A DNA stretch of 58,529 nt from Prevotella sp. OH937_COT-195 (GTDB lineage Bacteria > Bacteroidota > Bacteroidia > Bacteroidales > Bacteroidaceae), in assembly GCF_003932845.1 (NCBI RefSeq), contig NZ_RQZH01000016.1, forward strand, positions 1 through 58,529, given 5' to 3'. Both the position numbers and the translations under genes were made by a program. Below are positions 17,342 through 26,900 of the stretch, in pieces (the first letter of the stretch is position 1; the number at the start of each line of letters is the position of its first letter). The notes under the pieces are model-generated. The model worked only from the letters and a program-made list of their open reading frames with translations, had not been told where the DNA came from and did not search any database.

Positions 17342-18343
17342 TCATCGAAAAACTTTCTCCTTCCCGAAAAACAGCGGCGAGATGTGCAGGCGGTCGGAGG
17401 CGTAACCCAACAGAAAACTGCCGACGACTGCCATGGTTACCGTTACCATACAAAACAATATGCCCGAAGGGTCGAAAGAAATGAATAGCGACAGGTATAG
17501 TTTTGACAAAGCGGTAAAAACCGGAGAGAAAAGCAGCAGAAGAAGAGTGTTGCTGCCCACGAAGAGCAACGAACGGCGAACACTACCGCGAGTGAAACGG
17601 TATATATATAATATGAAAGAAGTAGTAAGATAAACCATTGCGATGCCTCCGGGCGTGGCTCTGTCGAGTTGTGACGGCATGAAAACCACTATCGGCACTA
17701 CCGGCAGTATCGACCACCATGCAGGACGAAACGCAGCGAGGAAACTCACCCCGGTTTGCCTTAACACCGCGCCCGCCATGAAATAGAGAACGTTGGGAAC
17801 ACTCATCAATCCCGCGGCGGCAAACAGAAGACATCCTGCCACGGCAAACACGAGTCGCAATGCCGGTCGGAGGCGAGTCAGACGCATGGCAAGAAAATAT
17901 ATCACCGAACACAACACCCATGTATGCAGATACCAATAGGGACCGAGAGGATGTAGAAACAACTTGTCGAGCATCAGTGCGGGGGTAAGTGTGTCTATGT
18001 GTTCGCGTATGGGCAGCACCGATGCCATTAGCACATAGCCTGTCTCCATGACAAGATACGGTATGAAAATCCATTTCATCGACCTGAAGAACACCCGTCC
18101 GTCCTTAGATGTGTTGCACAGATAACCCGAAACCATCAGGAACGCCGGCATGTGGAAAGTATATACGACACGTTTGGCAACATCGTAGGTGTCACCGATA
18201 TACACGATGTGGAACGTTATCATCAGCAATATGAGTACACACCGCAGAAAGTCTATCTCTCTTGTTCTCCGTTGCATTTCTTTCATGGCATTTTTACGCA
18301 TCGACAATCGTTCTTGCGAGTATCTCGCCGCCGTGATGTTCAT
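17342..18343 (-). CDS. Membrane acyltransferase (acyltransferase_3 family)
   Basis: A 333-aa multi-pass inner-membrane protein. The family opening is clear: TREIDFLRCVLILLMITFHIVY, with the probable catalytic His in the first membrane segment, then FHMPAFLMVSGYL. About ten hydrophobic segments follow. Such enzymes add acetyl or other acyl groups to cell-surface or exported glycans. It lies 327 bases downstream of a GT9 gene, and LPS or capsule decoration is inferred. Several Met codons lie in the first 20 residues; MKEMQRRTREIDFL is also a plausible start. It is one of three paralogues in the window (also 44735 and 49018). Confidence 0.88.
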   Translation of the reverse strand: MNITAARYSQERLSMRKNAMKEMQRRTREIDFLRCVLILLMITFHIVYIGDTYDVAKRVVYTFHMPAFLMVSGYLCNTSKDGRVFFRSMKWIFIPYLVMETGYVLMASVLPIREHIDTLTPALMLDKLFLHPLGPYWYLHTWVLCSVIYFLAMRLTRLRPALRLVFAVAGCLLFAAAGLMSVPNVLYFMAGAVLRQTGVSFLAAFRPAWWSILPVVPIVVFMPSQLDRATPGGIAMVYLTTSFILYIYRFTRGSVRRSLLFVGSNTLLLLLFSPVFTALSKLYLSLFISFDPSGILFCMVTVTMAVVGSFLLGYASDRLHISPLFFGKEKVFR

Positions 18344-18670
18344 TTAGGGTTATTCCTCATTCAAATACACGAATACGCCACACGGGGTTCCCGTTTTATA
18401 TCATGGCAGGCATGAGATATGTCCTACACAAAATGCTTACACTCCGATCTTTCACGAAAGCGGCATCAAAGCACATCCCCGTATTGAAAATTCCGGAGGT
18501 ATATTGTCCGTCATCCGGTTCGCCCGCATGCGCAAAACATTTACAACAATACAGTGAGCAGGAACGGCATCATCGCTTTTCTTTCAATCGTTACGAGGTG
18601 AATGCGGCATCGCAGCAGCATTTTTGAAACATGTATGACCGTATAGGTGAGCGTCGTTTCGTCCGGATAC
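18344..18670. other. Intergenic, no supported gene
   Basis: About 330 bases between the GT9 and acyltransferase genes. Short frames on both strands (the longest 74 codons on plus, 26 on minus) show no family features, and no promoter, terminator or copy of the dispersed repeat was seen. The composition is gene-like, so a degraded gene cannot be excluded. Confidence 0.45.
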
Positions 18671-19717
18671 TTATTTCAGGAAATCCTCGATGCGTGCAAC
18701 GATGCTCTCCGGCGCGATACCGTTGAGACAGGCATAATCACCACGGTGGCACGGCATGTTTCCGAATATACTGCACGGACGGCATGGGAGATCGGTCTGA
18801 ATGAGATTTTCCCAGGGTTGATTCCAGCCATTGAAACCGGCAAACGGATGTGTCGCACCCCATATACTTACCACCGGTGTTGCCACAAGCGACGCAAGGT
18901 GCATGTTAGCACTGTCCATCGACAGCATCACGTCGAGGTGACTCATAAGTATCAATTCGTTACGGAAACCATGCAACAATCGCGGCACAACGCCGCACTG
19001 CGGCATCGCGGCAGCCCATTCGTCCATTATTCCGACCTCCTTCTCGCCTCCTCCGAACAAGAATATGCGTGCCGAAGGGTACTTTCCGAGCAACATTTCG
19101 ATTACCTCACGTGTCTTTTCCAAGGGATAAACCTTGCCTGCATGAGCGGCAAAAGGAGCAACGCCAATCCATTGCCGGCACTCCTCTTTATTACCCACGG
19201 CACTCTCTATCTCCGCCATCGGACATCCCCCGGACGGGAAAAGCGAGTCGAACTTCAATTCCACGGGGTAGCCCAAGCGTTCCAACACATCGGCATATTT
19301 CTCGAACGACGACTTCTGTTGCACGAGTTTCTTTCCGTCTTTCCTTGTCAGTTCACGCCTTCCACGCCTGTTCTTGTTGATGTGTTCCACGCGGTATCGG
19401 TCAGCGTTGAACCTCATTCTCAGATAATTTGAGCGTAACACATTGTGCATGTCGGCAACGGCGGTAAAATTTTTCGCCACCAAACGTCTGTACAATGCGT
19501 TGAGTCCTTTTATCCCGTGATATTCCTTATTAAGGTCGGCACCCATAAATCCCACGTTCGGTGCAATATTCTCAAACAACGGGCGCATGAAAGAGCGACT
19601 CAGAACGGTGATGCGCAAATGCGGATATTGCCGTGCGAACGAACTCACCACGGGCACCATCATCGCCACGTCTCCGAGCGCAGAGAACCTTATAATCAAT
19701 ATATGTTCGGTTCTCAT
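18671..19717 (-). CDS. Glycosyltransferase family 9 (heptosyltransferase-like)
   Basis: A 348-aa cytoplasmic GT-B glycosyltransferase. It opens ILIIRFSALGDVAMMVPVV, the ADP-heptose-binding family start, has APFAAHAGKVYPLEK in the middle, and closes with the acceptor/donor region MSHLDVMLSMDSANMHLA and CRPCSIFG. These match GT9 enzymes that build the LPS core. It starts 5 bases after the DUF4254 gene and is certainly cotranscribed with it; this pairing recurs in Bacteroidetes. The exact sugar donor is not determined. Confidence 0.92.
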   Translation of the reverse strand: MRTEHILIIRFSALGDVAMMVPVVSSFARQYPHLRITVLSRSFMRPLFENIAPNVGFMGADLNKEYHGIKGLNALYRRLVAKNFTAVADMHNVLRSNYLRMRFNADRYRVEHINKNRRGRRELTRKDGKKLVQQKSSFEKYADVLERLGYPVELKFDSLFPSGGCPMAEIESAVGNKEECRQWIGVAPFAAHAGKVYPLEKTREVIEMLLGKYPSARIFLFGGGEKEVGIMDEWAAAMPQCGVVPRLLHGFRNELILMSHLDVMLSMDSANMHLASLVATPVVSIWGATHPFAGFNGWNQPWENLIQTDLPCRPCSIFGNMPCHRGDYACLNGIAPESIVARIEDFLK

Positions 19718-19722
19718 CAGCC

Positions 19723-20328
19723 TTATTTCTTGCCGTAGAGCACCGGGTTAGTGGCAGGGTCGTTATACATCTTCATCTGCCTATATACCTTCATGTATTT
19801 CCTGCCTGCCTCGATGTCCTCCAACAGTTGGTCTATGGCTGTTGACAAATCCACCTGCTGCTCCATCAGAACAGCCAGTTTCTGCGCGCATGTCGCCAAA
19901 TGTTCCTGCGATGCGTCGTCTCGCTCTGCCTGTTCTCTCATGTGGTATATCTTCAGTGCCAATATGCTGAGACGGTCTATTGCCCATGCCGGACTCTCGG
20001 TATTCAGCCTTGCATCTTCCGAAGGCTTTACCTTGCCATATAATTGACGAAAATAACTGTCTATCTGTTCCACGAGATCGGTTCGGTCTTGGTTGCTCTT
20101 GTCTATCCGTCTTTTCAATAGCAATGCCTCCGCCGGGTTGATGTTCGGGTCGCGTATGATGTCTTCGTAATGCCACTGCACGGTATCAATCCAACACTTC
20201 AGGTACAGCCTGTTTTCGATTGAATCGTGTTCATACGGATTGTTGATCGGCGTATCAACATTGTCTGCAACATGGTAATCATCGATTGCCTTGTTGAAAA
20301 TCTCGTTAGCGAGTTGTGTAAATGACAT
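19723..20328 (-). CDS. DUF4254 protein
   Basis: A 201-aa soluble, mostly helical protein. YHVADNVDTPINNPYEHDSI and YLKCWIDTVQWHYEDIIRDP are the hallmarks of DUF4254, a Bacteroidetes family usually beside GT9 LPS glycosyltransferases; function unknown. It has its own strong promoter and leads a two-gene operon with the GT9 gene. Confidence 0.88.
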   Translation of the reverse strand: MSFTQLANEIFNKAIDDYHVADNVDTPINNPYEHDSIENRLYLKCWIDTVQWHYEDIIRDPNINPAEALLLKRRIDKSNQDRTDLVEQIDSYFRQLYGKVKPSEDARLNTESPAWAIDRLSILALKIYHMREQAERDDASQEHLATCAQKLAVLMEQQVDLSTAIDQLLEDIEAGRKYMKVYRQMKMYNDPATNPVLYGKK

Positions 20329-20353
20329 TTTTGATGTTTCTTTAGATTTGATG

Positions 20354-20384
20354 CAAATTTAAATATTTATTTCCAAACGGCAAA
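20354..20384 (-). promoter_or_regulatory. Promoter of DUF4254-GT9
   Basis: Minus strand: TTTG (20381-20384), 19 bases, TAAATTTG (20354-20361), an exact consensus match 26 bases before the start. Confidence 0.75.
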
Positions 20385-20409
20385 GTTTTTCGGTAAAAAC
20401 ATCAAATAG

Positions 20410-20436
20410 TTGCACACATTGGGGGGATATGTGCAA
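20410..20436. promoter_or_regulatory. Inverted TTGCACA-type site upstream of acpP
   Basis: Arms ttgcacacat (20410-20419) and atatgtgcaa (20427-20436) match at 9 of 10 positions around seven bases. A third ttgcaca (20464-20470) overlaps the acpP -33 element. This layout looks like an operator for a dimeric regulator of acpP or of the divergent DUF4254 operon. The regulator is unknown. Confidence 0.4.
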
Positions 20437-20462
20437 GAGAAACGGTTTTTTTCATTGAAATA

Positions 20463-20494
20463 TTTGCACAAATGAATAAAAAGTTGTTTCTTTG
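20463..20494 (+). promoter_or_regulatory. Promoter of acpP
   Basis: TTTG (20463-20466), 20 bases, TTTCTTTG (20487-20494), with one deviation from TAnnTTTG. It gives a leader of about 45-50 bases. Confidence 0.6.
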
Positions 20495-20547
20495 CAGCCG
20501 ATTTTCAGATATAGTGAATATTATTAACATTAAAAAAAATTACAGTT

Positions 20548-20784
20548 ATGTCAGAAATTGAATCTAAAGTAAGGGATATCATCGTTGATAAACTCGGTGT
20601 TAACGAGGAAGAAGTTAAGCCGGAAGCAAGTTTTACAAACGACCTTGGAGCAGACTCTTTGGATACAGTGGAGTTGATCATGGAGTTCGAGAAAGAGTTC
20701 AACATCTCTATTCCTGACGATCAGGCAGAGAAGATTGGCACCGTTGGCGATGCCATAAAGTACATCGAGGACAACCAGAAATAA
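20548..20784 (+). CDS. acpP: Acyl carrier protein
   Basis: A 78-aa acidic protein that carries growing acyl chains in type II fatty acid synthesis. The phosphopantetheine Ser is residue 37 in [24 protein letters not shown] at the start and DAIKYIE at the end are standard. It is followed by fabF, as in many bacteria. Confidence 0.98.
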   Translation: MSEIESKVRDIIVDKLGVNEEEVKPEASFTNDLGADSLDTVELIMEFEKEFNISIPDDQAEKIGTVGDAIKYIEDNQK

Positions 20785-20800
20785 GATTATTTTCAATCTG

Positions 20801-20879
20801 ATTGATAATTGATAATTGACATTTGATAATTCATAATGTTGTACACTGTGCAGCAATGCGTCAATTATCAATTATCAAT
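20801..20879. repeat. Intergenic inverted repeat of ATTATCAA units
   Basis: The arms 20801-20820 and 20860-20879 are perfectly complementary over 20 bases; each is made of short near-tandem units of attatcaa/ttgataat, and the right side continues with one more unit. It lies between acpP and fabF and, once transcribed, would form a 20-bp stem with a 39-base loop, possibly acting as a processing or attenuation site that sets the acpP:fabF ratio. Confidence 0.75.
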
Positions 20880-20901
20880 TATCAATTATTTTTTTATATA
20901 A

Positions 20902-22164
20902 ATGGAGTTAAAAAGAGTAGTAGTGACCGGACTTGGTGCAGTGACACCGGTCGGACTTAATCCCGAGGAAACATGGAACAACCTCGTGGCCGGCAAGAGC
21001 GGCGCAGGCCCCATCACTCATTTTGACCCTTCCAAGTTCAAAACCCAGTTTGCCTGCGAGGTCAAGGGTCTCGACGTAAACCAATACATCGACCGCAAAG
21101 AGGCGCGCAAGATAGACCGCTACACACAGTTGGCCCTCATCAGTGCAATTCAGGCAGTAGATGACAGCGGCATGGATTTGGAAAAGGTCGATAAAGAAAA
21201 GGTAGGAGTTATATTCGGAGTTGGCATCGGTGGTATCCAGACCTTTCAGGACGAAGTGACATACTACGGTAAGAATTTCGAGAACGGACCCAAGTTCAAC
21301 CCGTTCTTCATTCCCAAAATGATAAGCGACATCGCTGCCGGTCACATCTCGATAAAATACGGTTTCCACGGTCCCAACTATGCCACGACCAGCGCTTGCG
21401 CATCTTCAACCAACGCACTTGCCGATGCTTTCAACATCATACGTCTCGGAAAAGCCAACGCAATAGTTGCAGGCGGTGCCGAGGCAGCGATATGTGAGTG
21501 CGGATTAGGCGGGTTCAATGCCATGCACGCACTATCTACACGCAACGATTCGCCCGAAACGGCAAGCCGTCCGTTCAGCGCAAGTCGCGACGGATTCGTC
21601 ATGGCAGAGGGTGCAGGCTGCTTCATTCTCGAAGAATTGGAGCATGCAAAAGCACGCGGAGCGAAGATATATGCAGAGATGGTTGGCGAGGGAATGAGCG
21701 GAGACGCACACCACATCACCGCATCACACCCCGAAGGTCTCGGTGCAAAACTTGTCATGCAGGCAGCACTGAAAGACGCGAACCTCAAGCCGGAGGACAT
21801 AGACTATATCAACGTACACGGCACATCGACACCCGTGGGCGATGTATCGGAGGCAAAAGCCATAAAGGATGTGTTCGGCGATGCGGCGTATAAACTGAAC
21901 ATCAGTTCAACCAAGTCGATGACAGGTCACCTTCTCGGCGCAGCCGGCGCGGTGGAAGCAATGGCAACGGTACTCGCAGTGAAGAACAACATCATACCGC
22001 CGACGATAAATCACAGCGATGACGACAAGGACGAGGAAATCGACTACAACCTGAATTTCACGTTCAACACGGCGCAGAAACGCGAAGTGCGTGCCGCAAT
22101 GAGCAACACTTTCGGTTTCGGCGGACACAACGCATGTGTTATCTTCAAGAAATATGCTGAATAA
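20902..22164 (+). CDS. fabF: 3-oxoacyl-ACP synthase II
   Basis: The elongating ketosynthase (KAS II), condensing malonyl-ACP with acyl-ACP. At 420 aa it is the usual length. The active-site Cys is residue 166 in TTSACASSTNA; the two catalytic His are in NVHGTSTPVGD and KSMTGHLLGAAG; NTFGFGGHNACVIF closes the protein. It lies 117 bases after acpP, separated by the inverted repeat, and its last 11 bases overlap rnc. Confidence 0.97.
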   Translation: MELKRVVVTGLGAVTPVGLNPEETWNNLVAGKSGAGPITHFDPSKFKTQFACEVKGLDVNQYIDRKEARKIDRYTQLALISAIQAVDDSGMDLEKVDKEKVGVIFGVGIGGIQTFQDEVTYYGKNFENGPKFNPFFIPKMISDIAAGHISIKYGFHGPNYATTSACASSTNALADAFNIIRLGKANAIVAGGAEAAICECGLGGFNAMHALSTRNDSPETASRPFSASRDGFVMAEGAGCFILEELEHAKARGAKIYAEMVGEGMSGDAHHITASHPEGLGAKLVMQAALKDANLKPEDIDYINVHGTSTPVGDVSEAKAIKDVFGDAAYKLNISSTKSMTGHLLGAAGAVEAMATVLAVKNNIIPPTINHSDDDKDEEIDYNLNFTFNTAQKREVRAAMSNTFGFGGHNACVIFKKYAE

Positions 22165-23203
22165 TCTGATAGACAGGATTAAGCTCCCTTTCCGCAAGGA
22201 GAAGGAGCTTTTTTCGGCTCTTTACGACATTATCGGCTTCTATCCCCGCAATATCGAACTCTACAAGACGGCACTGATGCACAAGAGCATGCGCAGCCGC
22301 AACGAGAAAGGGCGACCCATGAACAACGAGCGGCTCGAATTTCTCGGTGACGCCGTACTCGACTCGGTTGTGGGGCACATCGTATATAACCATTTCGCGC
22401 GCAAACGTGAGGGCTTCCTCACCAACACACGCTCCAAGATTGTACAGCGTGACACACTTAACCGACTTGCCGAGGAGATGGGGATAAACCGCCTGATAAA
22501 ATCCTCCCACACAAACACGAGCCACAACAATTACATGGGCGGCAACGCTTTCGAGGCTCTCGTGGGCGCAATCTATCTGGACAGAGGTTACGATGCCTGC
22601 ATGCGTTTCATGGAAAAGCGCATATTGACACAACTCATAAACATCGACAAAGTGGCATACAAGGAAGTCAACTTCAAGTCGAAACTGATAGAATGGAGTC
22701 AGAAGAACAAAGTAAAATTGGAATTTAAACTCGTTACCGGCAACAAGGACAAGGACGGCAACCCCACGTTCTGCTACAAGGCGGTGCTGGAAGGTGTGGA
22801 TGGCGACATGGGGAAAGGATACTCCAAGAAAGAGAGTCAGCAACAAGCAAGCAAACTGACACTCAACCGCTTGCGGAAACAACCATTGTTCATAGACTCG
22901 GTGTTCGCAGCAAAGTCGGAACGAACAAAGATGGAGGAAATGCCGGTGGGAGTACCGGAGCACGAAACGAAACCCGATTTCATAATATCGAACCGTAATA
23001 CTGAGACCGAAAACAATGTCGACACGGCATCCGGGAAACTCACCACACCTCATGACGAGACACGACAACACGCCGCAAAGCGTAAGGAAAGGCGGGAAGA
23101 AGAGAAAGAGTTCGACCTCTCCGACGTGTCAATAAAGGACACAGACGATGACTACGAAAAAATCATCGCGGCAGCAGAGGCGGCAGCATTTGCCGAAAAC
23201 TGA
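22154..23203 (+). CDS. rnc: Ribonuclease III with long acidic C-terminal tail
   Basis: Cleaves double-stranded RNA, including rRNA precursors. The signature ERLEFLGDAVLDSVV and the second catalytic segment GNAFEALVGAIYLDRGY mark the RNase III domain (residues ~20-155), followed by a dsRBD (~165-250, ending with KKESQQQASKLTLNRL). Residues 261-349 form an 89-aa hydrophilic extension rich in Glu, Lys and Asp (KRKERREEEKEFD, TDDDYEKIIAAAEAAAF) not present in E. coli RNase III (226 aa). I start at 22154 (MLNNLIDRIK), which overlaps the end of fabF by 11 bases; a start at 22136 would add six residues. Part of acpP-fabF-rnc. Confidence 0.95.
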   Translation: MLNNLIDRIKLPFRKEKELFSALYDIIGFYPRNIELYKTALMHKSMRSRNEKGRPMNNERLEFLGDAVLDSVVGHIVYNHFARKREGFLTNTRSKIVQRDTLNRLAEEMGINRLIKSSHTNTSHNNYMGGNAFEALVGAIYLDRGYDACMRFMEKRILTQLINIDKVAYKEVNFKSKLIEWSQKNKVKLEFKLVTGNKDKDGNPTFCYKAVLEGVDGDMGKGYSKKESQQQASKLTLNRLRKQPLFIDSVFAAKSERTKMEEMPVGVPEHETKPDFIISNRNTETENNVDTASGKLTTPHDETRQHAAKRKERREEEKEFDLSDVSIKDTDDDYEKIIAAAEAAAFAEN

Positions 23204-23249
23204 CAGGGAGTCGACGGTCTGAAACAAGACAAAGAACATCATTGCGCAC

Positions 23250-23336
23250 GGCAAAACCGCCGAAATTGAAAAGCAAATTAGGCGAATTTGGTTTGTAAAA
23301 CCGCCCAATTTGCTTTTCAATTTCACCGATTTCGAT
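23250..23336. repeat. Dispersed palindromic repeat, copy B
   Basis: The core in reverse, gcaaaaccgccgaaattg, is at 23251-23268. The outer parts (gaaaagcaaatt and aatttgcttttc) pair with each other into a long imperfect hairpin. It lies between the convergent ends of rnc and the PAS gene and may serve both as terminator. Confidence 0.8.
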
Positions 23337-23415
23337 AATATATACATGGCGAAACATCTGCCGTTACACAATCGGATACACGCAGATTGAAAACATGTTC
23401 CGGCACAGCCTCGTC

Positions 23416-23769
23416 CTACTCCTTGTCGCGGTCGTAGTGCGGCATGTCGTCCGGAAGCACAAACGAGAACTCAACCAGTCCGCGCACCTCGCCGTCCTCG
23501 CGCCACGGTGTTTGGAAAATCAGTTTGCGCCGTCCTTTCTTCGTGATGGTATAGCAGTGCGGTTTGTTCTGCCCGAGCATCTCGCGCATTATTTCTTTCG
23601 ACCGCTCGCTGTGGCAAGGCATCATGCTCTTTCCCACCATCGTTTCGCCGGGTTTGTTGAACGTTTCGCGCGAACGCTTGTTCATGAATATCACCTTACC
23701 CTCGGTATCCGAGACCGTTACTGCTCCTTCAATGTCTTCTGCCCATGAATATTGTTCAATGTCTTTCAT
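23416..23769 (-). CDS. Small stand-alone PAS domain protein
   Basis: A 117-aa protein consisting of one PAS fold. It starts MKDIEQYSWAEDIEGAVTVSD, has GKVIFMNKRSRETF (PAS beta strands and helix), VGKSMMPCHSERSKEIM, and closing strands HCYTITKKGRRKLIFQTPW. There is no transmitter or DNA-binding domain, so it would have to act by binding a partner. Cys-His in MPCHSE could hold a ligand. The open frame extends to 23865, but the -7 element at 23844-23851 lies inside that extension, so the shorter start is correct if the promoter is. Confidence 0.75.
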   Translation of the reverse strand: MKDIEQYSWAEDIEGAVTVSDTEGKVIFMNKRSRETFNKPGETMVGKSMMPCHSERSKEIMREMLGQNKPHCYTITKKGRRKLIFQTPWREDGEVRGLVEFSFVLPDDMPHYDRDKE

Positions 23770-23843
23770 AAAAGATTTTATATTTGTACGTAAAATTTTA
23801 GAGTGCAATATTACGAATAAATAATGTAATAAGCAAATTATTG

Positions 23844-23851
23844 CAAAGATA
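23844..23851 (-). promoter_or_regulatory. -7 element of the PAS protein gene
   Basis: Minus-strand TATCTTTG, exact TAnnTTTG; it decides the start at 23769. The nearest TTTG (23865-23868) is only 13 bases away, so the -33 is uncertain. Confidence 0.5.
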
Positions 23852-23990
23852 TAATAAGGTTTCACAAAACGCGTGAGGCATAATCAAATTTTTATCCGTG
23901 TGCGGCGTTATGGTAAAGCCATGTTTTACGCCATGAATTGAGACAATATTTTATTATTATAATCATCAAACTTAAAACACTTTTTTCAAC

Positions 23991-26900
23991 ATGAGAAGAT
24001 TTACTTACTTAATGCTTCTACTGTGCCTCACGGCGGTCTGTCCGCAAGTTAATGCACAAGAAGTTTACGGTTGGAATCGCAACGACTCGCAGACGCCGGA
24101 AAACACAGGGCCGTGCAAGTTCGACGTGGGCAATCCTTCATCGTTCCAACTTCTGCGAACGCACGATTTCAGCATCCGAGCCGGAGCATTTGCCGGCAAG
24201 AAGTACTATGTGCAGACATGCTCGAAAACGGGCAACGCCCCTGCTCCCATCGCTTTCGGCATCTACGATTTCGCCACCGGCACGTTCACCAAGATTGCAG
24301 ACTGCGGCAGCAACGGCAAGCCGTTCTACGACATGGCGTACGACTACAAGAACGGTATAATGTACGCCTTGGGCAATGCCGGACGTGTAAGCGTTCTGCT
24401 GAAGGTAGATCTCGCCACCGGCGCAGTTACAGAAGTGGCAGAACTATACCAAGAATTCGTGGCAATGGCAGTTGACCTGCAAGGGCAGATTTACGCCGAA
24501 AACCCGTACAGCGAACTCGTGAAACTCGAAACCGACGGCAGCGAGGAGACACTGAACAGTTGTGACTACTCGGTAAAGAGCGAACTGCAGTCGATGGGGA
24601 TAGACCACAAGAGCGGAAAACTATGGTGGGTAGTGCCGACAACTCGCGAAGGAACGCAACTTTTGGACATCGATCTAAACAGCGGATACAACGACAGCAA
24701 CACCGAACTTGCGGGCGAAAAGCAGATTGTGGGACTTGATTTCCCTTTCTCAACCGTAAAAGAAGGGGCACCGGGAATGGTGGAAAATCTTGAGATTGTA
24801 CCGGTGAGCGCAGGCTCGAAAGAGGTAGGCATAAAATTCAATGCTCCCCGTAATACCGTGGCGGGAGGAACTCTCGGAACGTTCAAGATACACTTGCTGC
24901 GCAACAACAAGGAAATATTCACAAAGGACGATGCCGCACCGGGCGAACTCGTTGTCACAAACGAGACACTCGCCGCCGACGACCTATATACATATAAGGT
25001 GTATGCCTCGAACAGCGAGGGCAAAGGCGAAGAGACGGTGAGACAAGTGTTCGTGGGCGAGGATATTCCGGATGCCGTAACCGACATACGCCTTGAAAAG
25101 CAGGCAGACGGCAAGAGTTGCAAAATATCATGGACTGCACCGGACAAAGGAATAAACGGTGGATATATACCCAACGACATAAAGTATGACGTGACACGAC
25201 TGCCGGACAACACGGCAGTGGGCAAAGGCATCGGCGAAACAACGATTACGGACAACACCGTGACACGGCTCGCACGCTATCAATACCAAATCACACCTGT
25301 GGGACGCGACAAAGGCAAGACGGCATTGTCGCCATACGTCATTCTCGGAACGGCACACAACACTCCGTATATGTGCAAATTTACCGATGAGGAAATGCCG
25401 CTATGGACAATCATAGACCGCAACAACGACGGCACGACATGGAAACAACGCATGTCGAAAGAGGGAATATACTGCAGTTACAACGAGGAAAAAGCAGGCG
25501 ATGACTGGATAGTGTCGCGCCCGGTGGCACTAAAAGGCAACACCAAATACAAAATTGTGGTGTCTGCTGCGGCAGCAAACCTCGAACTGACAGAGAAAAT
25601 GAACCTCTTTTTCGGCAATGGCGACAAGGAGGAAAACTTGTCAAACTACAAGGAAATCGGTAAATTCGAGGTGGCAAACGAGGAGGGGAAACGTGCCGAC
25701 TATGTTGCATACTACACTCCCGATGCCGACTGCAACGAGAATTTTGCAATACAGATGAGCTCCGAGCCAAACAAATTCCAACTCGAAGTGTTCAACATCA
25801 TGATAAAAGAGGCATCCGAAGGAACACTGCACGGAACGGTAAAACATGAAGGAATGCCACTGCAAGAAGTGCAAATAACGCTCAAAGGCACAGAATTTGT
25901 CGCCAAAACAAATGCACAAGGGGAATGGAACATAACTAATATACCCGAAGACGACTATACGCTTGAGGCACGGAAAGAGGGCTATGCACTGCATGAACAA
26001 AACGTAAGAGTGTCGGCAGAGGAAGATGCCGACATAGAAATATCGCTCAAAAAAATAGAGAAAATAAATGCCGAAGGCAAGATAACGTATTCCGGAGGGA
26101 AAGCTCTGAAAGACGCAAAGGTGGCAATGACCGCCGTAAACGGCACCGCGGCACAAAATGAATATGTGGCATACAGCGACGGAGAAGGCAGATATATATT
26201 TGAAAACATATACGAGGGTACTTACCAACTAGTTGCAAAATGCCCGGGACTAACAGTCGAACAGCGACAGATAACCATTGCGAAAGATGCAGCAACACTG
26301 CCCGCCATAGAACTGGAAGACAAGGCCGTGGCACCACGAATGGTAAAAGTATCGGAGCATGACGGTGCGACAGAAGTGAAATGGGACATGCCGATAGACG
26401 CAGATTCTCTTTCATATCACAAGGGAGAAGGCGTGGCACACATCGGCGTTTTCTCGTTTACCGAGCGCAGCATAGTGGGCACGGTGTTCCGCAAAGACAT
26501 GGCAATAACGGCCGTGAAATGGCAGACCGACGAGTTCCGCGGACCACACAAGAAGGTTGACCTTGTGGTATTCGCTCTCGATGGCGAGGGAAATCCCACA
26601 AACAACATCATCTACGAACAGAAAGATATTGCCAACACCGACAACAAATGGTGCCGATACGAACTGCCGCAGCCGCTCGTGGTAAAGGGTGGCGCGCTCG
26701 TATCGTTCCGCTACAACGGTTTCTTGAGCATGCTTGCCGATGGCGGTGAGAACGCAGGACTCGATTTCGAGCCGAACGTACACGTCGTTAACAGCGACTA
26801 CCAAAACGCCGAATTCGAATATCTCGACCGGCACGACATGAAGAAGAACCTGCTGATAGGGATAGAATATGCCATGCTGAACGCCGAGGGTACGGCGATG

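Noticed and set aside
18403..18627. 74-codon plus-strand frame in the GT9-acyltransferase gap
   Set aside because: No start context, promoter or family features.
22145..23071. 308-codon minus-strand frame opposite rnc
   Set aside because: Antisense shadow of rnc.
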